5,034 bases of DNA from positions 1 to 5,034 of the forward strand of contig WGBJ01000125.1 of the NCBI GenBank assembly GCA_015494385.1, written 5' to 3'. Shown here in pieces: positions 1 to 5,034 of the stretch. Position 1 is the first letter of the stretch. Each line of letters begins with the position of its first letter. Under the pieces are notes generated by a model. It saw nothing but the letters and a program-made list of their open reading frames with translations. It had not been told where the DNA came from and ran no database searches. This DNA is from Marinosulfonomonas sp. (GTDB taxonomy: Bacteria > Pseudomonadota > Alphaproteobacteria > Rhodobacterales > Rhodobacteraceae). The position numbers and the translations under genes are program-made.

Positions 1-87
1 GATGATATCCTGTGGCGCCGCTCCAAAATCGGCCTACGCCTAACAGAAGAGCAGATCAAAACCCTGTCGGAATATTTCGCATCCTGA
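1..87 (+). CDS. glpD: Glycerol-3-phosphate dehydrogenase, C-terminal end (partial)
   Basis: Only the last 28 codons and the TGA stop are in the window; the gene enters from the left edge in frame 1. The tail contains DDILWRRSKIGLRL, the conserved C-terminal signature of the FAD-dependent, membrane-associated aerobic glycerol-3-phosphate dehydrogenases (compare the LWRRTK-type tail of E. coli GlpD). That enzyme oxidises sn-glycerol 3-phosphate to dihydroxyacetone phosphate and passes electrons to the quinone pool. The catalytic and FAD-binding parts are outside the window, so the assignment rests on this tail alone. The gene converges on the tRNA-thpR-gcv block, with about 100 bases and two hairpins between them. 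It has no evident functional tie to glycine cleavage. Confidence 0.83.
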   Translation, partial: DDILWRRSKIGLRLTEEQIKTLSEYFAS

Positions 88-129
88 CCCTTCCAAATGG
101 CCCAAATATCCGCGCCGCAGGCATCCCGA

Positions 130-146
130 GGCCCCCTTGTGGGGCC
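130..146 (+). terminator. GC-rich hairpin downstream of glpD, possible terminator
   Basis: A perfect 6-bp stem, GGCCCC (130-135) with GGGGCC (141-146), closes a 5-base loop. It begins 43 bases after the glpD stop. The plus-strand sequence after it (GAGATATAAAG) has no U-run, so it is a weak intrinsic terminator candidate for glpD and may act only with the second hairpin at 157-177. Being symmetric, it could also back up termination from the minus strand. Confidence 0.4.
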
Positions 147-147
147 G

Positions 148-177
148 AGATATAAAGCGGCCCGCAAGGGCCTCCGC
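148..177 (-). terminator. Intrinsic terminator after tRNA-Ala
   Basis: Read on the minus strand, GGCCC (172-168), loop TTGC (167-164) and GGGCC (163-159) form a tight hairpin starting 18 bases past the tRNA CCA end. An alternative pairing of outer GCGG (177-174) with CCGC (160-157) around CCC/GGG is also possible. The stem is followed by GCTTTATAT, a short U-rich tail. This is the first structure downstream of gcvT-gcvH-gcvP-thpR-tRNA that resembles a Rho-independent terminator, so it probably ends this transcription unit. The tail is short and interrupted, hence moderate confidence. Confidence 0.55.
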
Positions 178-189
178 TAAACTGAAATC

Positions 190-265
<76 letters not shown>

Positions 266-274
266 GTCGCCTGC

Positions 275-303
275 AAACTTCACCCATCCATGAGTCGTGT
301 CAA
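275..303 (-). promoter_or_regulatory. Candidate promoter of tRNA-Ala
   Basis: A perfect -35 hexamer TTGACA (303-298) overlaps the thpR stop codon. At 17-base spacing the -10 position is AAGTTT (280-275), a poor match to TATAAT. Transcription would start only a few bases before the tRNA 5' end at 265, a sensible geometry for a tRNA gene. The weak -10 keeps confidence low; the tRNA could instead be cut from a thpR read-through transcript. Confidence 0.42.
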
Positions 304-848
304 GACCACGCCAAAGGATAACGCGCCAACTCGTCATGCCGCGCCCCTTGCGGGTGCAGCGTGGATTGAAACAACACAAAAGACGTTACCGAAAACGCGG
401 GCGGACGGAACCCTTCGTGCATCGCCAAATACTCCCCCAAATGCGCCAGCGCGCGCGCATCCACCATGCGATGAAACCGCGCCAAGGTGACATGCGGATG
501 AAACCTGTCCTTGGGCGCAGGCAAGCCGGTGCGCCGGATCGCCGAGACCACCTTGCGCTGCAATTCCGCCAGCGCCGGATTTTCCGCAACACCCGCATAC
601 AGCAAGGTCGGGCTGCTTTTGCCAAAGGTCCCCAGCCCCGATAATTGCACATCAAAAGCAGCCGCCTTTATCAGCGACAGTTCTTCATGCAGGGCTTCTA
701 CCTGTTCCTGCGGGTGATCCCCCGCAAAACCCAATGTCAGATGTAATGTTTCGCGCTTGGATGGCGCACCAGCGGGCAGGCCCGCCTGCAATGCTGTCAG
801 TTGATCCAGCAAAGGGTCGGGCAAATCGAGGGCAATGAATATACGCAT
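300..848 (-). CDS. thpR: RNA 2',3'-cyclic phosphodiesterase (2'-5' RNA ligase family)
   Basis: A 182-residue protein of the 2H phosphoesterase superfamily (LigT/ThpR), close to the family's usual length. It starts with the typical MRIFIALDLP strand. The two catalytic HxTx motifs are both present: HLTL at residues 36-39 and HVTL at 119-122, the latter within the conserved HPHVTLAR stretch. Family members hydrolyse RNA 2',3'-cyclic phosphates to 2'-phosphates, and the E. coli protein can join tRNA halves by a 2'-5' bond in vitro; the cellular role is poorly defined. It is a cytosolic protein with no signal peptide or membrane segment. The ATG lies 33 bases after the gcvP stop on the same strand, so co-transcription with gcv is likely. 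The only Shine-Dalgarno-like bases, GAGG (855-852), are three bases from the ATG and both sit in a perfect hairpin (827-856). Confidence 0.93.
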   Translation of the reverse strand: MRIFIALDLPDPLLDQLTALQAGLPAGAPSKRETLHLTLGFAGDHPQEQVEALHEELSLIKAAAFDVQLSGLGTFGKSSPTLLYAGVAENPALAELQRKVVSAIRRTGLPAPKDRFHPHVTLARFHRMVDARALAHLGEYLAMHEGFRPPAFSVTSFVLFQSTLHPQGARHDELARYPLAWS

Positions 849-856
849 TGCCCTCG
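827..856 (-). promoter_or_regulatory. Perfect 11-bp hairpin over the thpR translation start
   Basis: In the mRNA sense, CGAGGGCAATG (856-846) is perfectly complementary to CATTGCCCTCG (837-827), with an 8-base loop. The left arm contains the GAGG Shine-Dalgarno-like bases and the thpR ATG (848-846); the right arm is thpR codons 4-7. Folded, it would hide the initiation site. The sequence after the stem (ATTTGCCC) is not a U-run, so it does not look like an intrinsic terminator for gcvP. The complementarity is seen directly; a role in controlling translation is inferred. Confidence 0.6.
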
Positions 857-900
857 CTATAGATCGTTTCAGATCGTCTGCCTAGCCCTCGTCGCTATAG
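850..900. repeat. Imperfect short direct repeats at the gcvP-thpR junction
   Basis: On the plus strand GCCCTCGCTATAG (850-862) recurs as GCCCTCGTCGCTATAG (885-900), identical but for a three-base insertion. Between them AGATCGT occurs twice (861-867 and 871-877) at a 10-base period. The second long copy covers the last gcvP codons and the first covers the thpR leader. This resembles a small local duplication, though units this short can also arise by chance. Confidence 0.5.
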
Positions 901-3722
901 CTGTCCAGCGGCGGGCAGGTGCAGACCAGATGCCGGTCACCATAGACGTTATCGACACGCCCAACCGGCGGCCAGTATTTGTCAACGCGAAAGGATCCCG
1001 GCGGGAAACAGCCCTGTTCGCGGCTATAGGGCCGGTCCCAATCCGCCACCAGATCGTTCACCGTGTGCGGTGCGTGTTTCAGCGGGTTGTTTTCGGCGTC
1101 CATCTCGCCCTTCTCGACCGCGGCAATCTCCTCGCGGATCGACAGCATCGCTTTGATAAAGCGATCCAGTTCGGCCTTGGTTTCGCTTTCGGTCGGCTCC
1201 ACCATCAGGGTGCCCGCCACCGGCCAGCTCATCGTCGGGGCGTGAAAGCCACTGTCGATCAGCCGTTTGGCAATGTCGTCCACCGTGATATGGGCGCTTT
1301 CGTCAAACGGGCGGGTGTCCAGAATACATTCATGCGCAACACGCCCGCCTTTGCCCTTGAACAGCACGTCAAACGCGCCTTCCAGACGTTTGGCGATGTA
1401 GTTGGCGTTCAGGATCGCAACCTTGGTCGCCTGCGTCAGGCCCGCGCCGCCCATCATCAGCACATAGGCCCAGCTGATCACCAGAACCGAGGCCGAACCG
1501 AAATCCGCCCCCGAAACGGCGCCTTCACCGCCAACCGGATGGCCGGGCAGATGCGGGGCCAGATGCGCCTTGACACCAATCGGACCCATGCCGGGACCAC
1601 CGCCGCCATGCGGGATGGCAAATGTTTTGTGCAGGTTCAGGTGGCTGACATCGCCGCCCACATCACCCGGTTTGGCCAGACCGACCATCGCATTCAGGTT
1701 CGCCCCGTCGATATAGACCTGCCCGCCGAATTCATGGGTGATGTCGCAAATCTCGCGCACGGTTTCTTCGAACACGCCGTGGGTCGATGGATAGGTGATC
1801 ATACAAGCGGCCAGATTTTCGCCCGCCGCTTCGGCCTTGGCGCGGAAATCCTCAACGTCGATGTCGCCGTTTTCAGCCGATTTCACCACGACCACCTTCA
1901 TCCCCGCCATATGCGCACTGGCCGGATTGGTGCCATGCGCCGACACCGGAATCAGACAGATATTGCGGTGCCCTTCGCCGTTGGCGCGGTGATAGCCGTT
2001 GATCGTCAGCAGGCCGGCATATTCGCCCTGCGCGCCGGAATTGGGCTGCATCGACATCGCGTCATAACCGGTGATCAGGCACAGCTTTTCTGACAGATCC
2101 TCGACCAGTTCGGTATAGCCGGCAACCTGATCCGCCGGTGCCAGAGGGTGGATATTGGCAAATTCGGGCCATGACAGCGGCATCATCTCGGCGGCTGCGT
2201 TCAGTTTCATCGTGCAGGACCCCAGCGGGATCATCGCCCGATCCAGCGCCAGATCGCGATCCGCCAGACGGCGCATATAACGCATCATTTCGGTTTCGGC
2301 ACGGTTCATGTGGAACACCGGATGGGTCAGGTAATCCGAAGTCCGCAACAATGTTTCGGGGATACGGTATTCCGGCGACAGATCCTCGTCCGTGCGTTCA
2401 ATACCAAAGGCCCGCCACAGCCGTTTCAACGTGTCCGAACGGGTGGTTTCATCCAGCGAAATCCCCAGCTTGGTCTTGCCGATTTTGCGCAGGTTGATCC
2501 GCTGGTCCGCCGCCGCTTTGAAAATCGCGCCTTGCAGGGGGCCGACCTCGATGGTGATGGTGTCAAAGAAATTCGCAGGCTCGATCACATAGCCCGCATC
2601 CTCGAGCCCGCGCACCAGACGCACGGTTTTGCGGTGGATCCGCTGGGCAATCGCCTTTAGGCCCTTTGGCCCGTGGAACACCGCATAAAGCGACGCCATA
2701 ACGGCCAGCAAAGCCTGCGCGGTGCAGACGTTCGAAGTGGCCTTTTCGCGGCGAATGTGCTGTTCGCGGGTTTGCAGCGACAGGCGGTAGGCGGGTTTGC
2801 CGTGGCTGTCGATCGACACGCCGATAATCCGGCCCGGCATCGCGCGCTTCATCTTGTCCTTGCAGGCCATATAGGCGGCGTGCGGGCCGCCATAGCCCAA
2901 AGGAATCCCGAACCGCTGGGTTGATCCAACAGCAATATCGGCCCCCATCGCGCCGGGTTCTTTCAGCAGGGTCAGCGCCATCGGATCGGCAATCACGATA
3001 CCAATCGCTTTGGCTTCGTGCAGCGCCTCCATTTCGGCGGTGAAATCGCGCAGATGGCCATAGGTGCCGGGGTATTGGAACACCGCGCCGAATACTTTTG
3101 AGGCATCCAGATCGTCAGGGTTGCCCACGATCACCTCGATATCCAGCGGCAAGGCGCGGGTTTTGATCACCGCGATATTTTGCGGGTGACAGTTTTCATC
3201 GACAAAAAACGCCTTGGCCTTGGATTTGGCCACCCGCTGCGCCATGGTCATGGCTTCGGCGGCGGCGGTGGCTTCGTCCAGCAGGGATGCGTTGGCAATC
3301 TCAAGGCCGGTCAGATCGGAAACCATGGTCTGGAAGTTCAGCAGCGCCTCAAGACGCCCCTGCGAAATCTCGGGTTGATAGGGGGTATAGGCGGTATACC
3401 ACGCCGGATTTTCCAGAATATTGCGCTGGATCGCCGGCGGGGTGATCGCCCCGTAATACCCCTGCCCGATCATGGTGGTGAACACCTTGTTTTTCTTGGC
3501 CACCTGCCGCACATACCACAGCCATTCGCGTTCGGATTTGGGCTTGCCAAAGTCCAGCGGCTCTTTGGTGCGGATGGATTTCGGCACGGTCTGGTCGATC
3601 AACTCGTCCAGCGTCTCGACCCCCAACACCTGCAACATTTCGGCCATTTCCTCGGGCGAGGGGCCAATGTGGCGGCGGTTGGCAAAATCATAGGGCAGGT
3701 AATCGGTGGGGGTGAAAGGCAT
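882..3722 (-). CDS. gcvP: Glycine dehydrogenase (decarboxylating), P-protein
   Basis: This is the PLP-dependent P-protein of the glycine cleavage system: it decarboxylates glycine and transfers the aminomethyl group to the lipoyl arm of GcvH. The gene encodes a complete single-chain form of 946 residues, not split into P1/P2 subunits. Numbering from the chosen start, the N-terminal half carries [10 protein letters not shown] (149-158) and the C-terminal half [12 protein letters not shown] (502-513). LNLHKTF supplies the PLP-binding lysine near residue 699, followed by the glycine-rich [11 protein letters not shown] loop. The tail has the family's VCTCPP. I chose the ATG at 3722 because GGAG (3733-3730) lies seven bases upstream; an in-frame ATG at 3740 would add six residues but lacks a ribosome-binding site. 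It is downstream of gcvH and upstream of thpR, and ends in TAG. Confidence 0.98.
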   Translation of the reverse strand: MPFTPTDYLPYDFANRRHIGPSPEEMAEMLQVLGVETLDELIDQTVPKSIRTKEPLDFGKPKSEREWLWYVRQVAKKNKVFTTMIGQGYYGAITPPAIQRNILENPAWYTAYTPYQPEISQGRLEALLNFQTMVSDLTGLEIANASLLDEATAAAEAMTMAQRVAKSKAKAFFVDENCHPQNIAVIKTRALPLDIEVIVGNPDDLDASKVFGAVFQYPGTYGHLRDFTAEMEALHEAKAIGIVIADPMALTLLKEPGAMGADIAVGSTQRFGIPLGYGGPHAAYMACKDKMKRAMPGRIIGVSIDSHGKPAYRLSLQTREQHIRREKATSNVCTAQALLAVMASLYAVFHGPKGLKAIAQRIHRKTVRLVRGLEDAGYVIEPANFFDTITIEVGPLQGAIFKAAADQRINLRKIGKTKLGISLDETTRSDTLKRLWRAFGIERTDEDLSPEYRIPETLLRTSDYLTHPVFHMNRAETEMMRYMRRLADRDLALDRAMIPLGSCTMKLNAAAEMMPLSWPEFANIHPLAPADQVAGYTELVEDLSEKLCLITGYDAMSMQPNSGAQGEYAGLLTINGYHRANGEGHRNICLIPVSAHGTNPASAHMAGMKVVVVKSAENGDIDVEDFRAKAEAAGENLAACMITYPSTHGVFEETVREICDITHEFGGQVYIDGANLNAMVGLAKPGDVGGDVSHLNLHKTFAIPHGGGGPGMGPIGVKAHLAPHLPGHPVGGEGAVSGADFGSASVLVISWAYVLMMGGAGLTQATKVAILNANYIAKRLEGAFDVLFKGKGGRVAHECILDTRPFDESAHITVDDIAKRLIDSGFHAPTMSWPVAGTLMVEPTESETKAELDRFIKAMLSIREEIAAVEKGEMDAENNPLKHAPHTVNDLVADWDRPYSREQGCFPPGSFRVDKYWPPVGRVDNVYGDRHLVCTCPPLDSYSDEG

Positions 3723-3729
3723 GGGTATT

Positions 3730-3733
3730 CTCC
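3730..3733 (-). promoter_or_regulatory. gcvP ribosome-binding site (decides the start)
   Basis: GGAG on the minus strand, within TTTGGAGAA, lies seven bases before the ATG at 3722. It lies inside the longer reading frame that begins at 3740, and no comparable site precedes 3740, which supports the shorter MPFTPTDY start. Confidence 0.75.
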
Positions 3734-3750
3734 AAATCATGCAGGCATTT

Positions 3751-3790
3751 CACGTCCCGCCCCCATGAAGACATGCAAGGGCAGGACGTG
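3751..3790 (-). promoter_or_regulatory. Intercistronic stem-loop between gcvH and gcvP
   Basis: In the mRNA sense, CACGTCCTGCCC (3790-3779) pairs with GGGCGGGACGTG (3762-3751) over 12 bp with one U-G wobble. The 16-base loop can add an inner CATG/CATG 4-bp stem (3775-3772 with 3767-3764) closed by four bases. The element fills most of the 75-base gcvH-gcvP gap and stops 17 bases before the gcvP Shine-Dalgarno. No U-run follows, so it is unlikely to be a full terminator. A role in mRNA processing, 3'-end protection of the gcvTH part, or partial attenuation is inference. Confidence 0.6.
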
Positions 3791-3797
3791 TGTTCGG

Positions 3798-4157
3798 TTA
3801 ACCGATAAAGGCTTTGTAGGCGGCTTCGTCCATCATATCGTCCAGTTGCGACAGATCGGCGGGTTTCATTTTAAAGAACCACGCATCCCCCTGCGGATCC
3901 TCGTTCACCTTGCCGGGATCGTCCACAAGGGCTTCGTTCACTTCGACAATCTCGCCATCAATCGGGGCCAGAATGTCGGACGCGGCCTTGACCGATTCAA
4001 TCACCACGACTTCGTCGTCCTTGACCACTTCGGTTTCGGTATCGGGCAGTTCGACAAACACCACATCGCCCAGTTGTTCGGCGGCGTGTTCGGTGATGCC
4101 CACGACCACAACGTCACCTTCAACGCGCAGCCATTCGTGTTCTTCTGTAAATTTCAT
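3798..4157 (-). CDS. gcvH: Glycine cleavage system H-protein
   Basis: This 119-residue acidic protein is the lipoyl carrier of the glycine cleavage system. Its lipoyl arm takes the aminomethyl group from P, presents it to T, and is reoxidised by the L-protein. The start MKFTEEHEW and the [19 protein letters not shown] block (residues 20-38) are typical of GcvH. The lipoylated lysine is K57 in ESVKAAS (54-60), within the biotinyl/lipoyl-type beta fold. Its length is slightly short of the common 125-130 residues, but both ends look complete. The ATG has a strong AGGAGA (4170-4165) eight bases upstream. It lies 18 bases after the gcvT stop and 75 bases before gcvP, so the three genes form one operon. 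Confidence 0.98.
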   Translation of the reverse strand: MKFTEEHEWLRVEGDVVVVGITEHAAEQLGDVVFVELPDTETEVVKDDEVVVIESVKAASDILAPIDGEIVEVNEALVDDPGKVNEDPQGDAWFFKMKPADLSQLDDMMDEAAYKAFIG

Positions 4158-4164
4158 TGTTATT

Positions 4165-4170
4165 TCTCCT
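4165..4170 (-). promoter_or_regulatory. gcvH ribosome-binding site
   Basis: AGGAGA on the minus strand lies in the 18-base gap between the gcvT stop and the gcvH ATG. Eight bases separate the AGGAG core from the ATG. It is the strongest Shine-Dalgarno sequence in the window and fixes the gcvH start. Confidence 0.85.
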
Positions 4171-4175
4171 GTTGA

Positions 4176-5034
4176 TTAGCGTTTATAGGTCGAGGGCCGG
4201 AACGGCATATCCGCGATGGTGGCGGGCAGACGTTTGCCGCGCACCTCGGCGAAAATTCGGGTGCCGGTTTCGGCAAATTCTGTCGCGACATAGCCCATCG
4301 ACATGGGCCGCCCGATGGTCGGGCCAAAGGCGCCGGATGTGACTTCGCCCATTGGCTCGGCCGCATCCTCGCTGGCAAACAGCATGGTATGCGCGCGCAT
4401 CGGGGCGCGGCCTTCGGGCAGGATACCAACGCGGCGGCGGGATGTGCCGTTTTCCAATTCATTCAGGATGCGGTCTGCACCGGGGAAACCCCCTTCACGA
4501 TCACCGCCTTTGCGGCGCACCTTCTGGATCGCCCATTCCAGCGCGGCCTCGACGGGGGATGTGGTTTCGTCGATGTCATTGCCATACAGGCAAAGCCCCG
4601 CCTCCAGCCGCAGACTGTCGCGTGCGCCAAGGCCGATTGCCTGAACCCCGCCTGCCGCCAACAGGGCGCGGGCGAAGGCAACGGCCTGATCATTGGCCAC
4701 GGAAACCTCGAACCCGTCCTCGCCGGTATAGCCCGAGCGTGACACCCAAAGGTCGCCAAATTCGGACGGCACCACGGCCACATCCATGAATTTCATATCG
4801 GCCACGGGGGAAATGCCGTTCAATGCGGCCTCGGCCAACGGCCCTTGCAACGCCAGCAACGAGCGGTCCTCGATCACCTCGATTTCGCAAGTATCCGACA
4901 GGTTCGCCCGCATATGCGCAATATCGGCGTCCTTGCAGGCCGCGTTCACTACAACGAACAGGTGATCGCCACGGTTGGCGACCATCAGGTCATCCATGAT
5001 GCCGCCCGCGTCATTGGTGAACATCGCATAACGC
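4176..5034 (-). CDS. gcvT: Glycine cleavage system aminomethyltransferase, T-protein (5' end missing)
   Basis: The visible 285 C-terminal residues belong to the tetrahydrofolate-dependent T-protein, which releases ammonia from aminomethyl-H-protein and forms 5,10-methylene-THF. The frame is open to the right edge and reads RYAMFTNDAGGIMDDLMV. The Met at 5024 is therefore internal, and roughly 80-95 N-terminal residues lie outside the window. GGIMDDL near fragment residue 10 holds the conserved catalytic aspartate. Further family blocks are SRSGYTGEDGFE (about 98-109), GLGARDSLRLEAGLCLYGND (about 134-153) and EVTSGAFGPT (about 229-238), with the C-terminal barrel ending in TYKR. It is the first gene of the gcvT-gcvH-gcvP set, so the operon promoter and any glycine riboswitch would be beyond the right edge. 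Confidence 0.97.
   Translation of the reverse strand, partial: RYAMFTNDAGGIMDDLMVANRGDHLFVVVNAACKDADIAHMRANLSDTCEIEVIEDRSLLALQGPLAEAALNGISPVADMKFMDVAVVPSEFGDLWVSRSGYTGEDGFEVSVANDQAVAFARALLAAGGVQAIGLGARDSLRLEAGLCLYGNDIDETTSPVEAALEWAIQKVRRKGGDREGGFPGADRILNELENGTSRRRVGILPEGRAPMRAHTMLFASEDAAEPMGEVTSGAFGPTIGRPMSMGYVATEFAETGTRIFAEVRGKRLPATIADMPFRPSTYKR

Noticed and set aside
827..856. Intrinsic terminator of gcvP
   Set aside because: The stem is strong, but the following bases on the minus strand (ATTTGCCCGACCC) are not a U-run and lie inside thpR coding sequence.
801..2093. 430-codon open frame on the plus strand
   Set aside because: It lies almost wholly antisense to gcvP, whose protein motifs are unmistakable; the translation is rich in H, R, Q and G, as expected from a shadow frame of GC-rich DNA, and has no recognisable domain.
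3688..3774. 28-codon minus-strand frame from the gcvH-gcvP hairpin into gcvP (possible leader peptide)
   Set aside because: There is no Shine-Dalgarno sequence, its ATG lies in the hairpin loop region, and it overlaps the gcvP start in another frame with no composition suggesting a regulatory peptide.
3723..3797. Glycine riboswitch in the gcv operon
   Set aside because: The spacer holds only a simple stem-loop and is too short for the glycine aptamer; a riboswitch would be expected upstream of gcvT, outside the window.
3180..4175. 331-codon open frame on the plus strand across gcvP and gcvH
   Set aside because: It is antisense to two confidently identified genes and has a low-complexity shadow-like composition; no ribosome-binding site or family motif was seen.

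Overview
The window looks like core chromosome from an alphaproteobacterium, most likely Rhodobacteraceae (Roseobacter/Rhodobacter-like). The evidence is the moderately GC-rich sequence and the style of the GcvP, GcvH, ThpR and GlpD proteins. The family assignment is a judgement from protein style, not a database match.

Layout, left to right. Positions 1-87 (+) are the last 28 codons of a glpD-type glycerol-3-phosphate dehydrogenase. Positions 88-189 are a short convergent intergenic region with two GC-rich hairpins. Positions 190-265 (-) are a complete tRNA-Ala with anticodon CGC and an encoded CCA end. Then, all on the minus strand, come thpR (300-848, RNA 2',3'-cyclic phosphodiesterase), gcvP (882-3722, full-length glycine decarboxylase P-protein), gcvH (3798-4157, lipoyl carrier H-protein) and gcvT (4176 to the right edge, aminomethyltransferase, 5' end missing). 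Transcription of this block runs from right to left.

The gcvT-gcvH-gcvP cluster encodes three of the four parts of the glycine cleavage system. P decarboxylates glycine and loads the aminomethyl group on the lipoyl arm of H. T passes the one-carbon unit to tetrahydrofolate and releases ammonia. The fourth part, the L-protein (lipoamide dehydrogenase), is not in the window. Any promoter or glycine riboswitch would lie upstream of gcvT, beyond the right edge. No convincing terminator separates gcvP, thpR and the tRNA, so thpR, and perhaps the tRNA, may be transcribed with the gcv genes. The first terminator-like hairpin with a U-rich tail is just past the tRNA.

The genes themselves are ordinary housekeeping genes; I see no mobile element, CRISPR array, defence system or novel protein family. 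The points worth a second look are in the junctions: a perfect 11-bp hairpin that buries the thpR start codon and its Shine-Dalgarno-like bases, a 12-bp stem-loop between gcvH and gcvP, and a small imperfect repeat with a single in-frame amber codon between gcvP and thpR.
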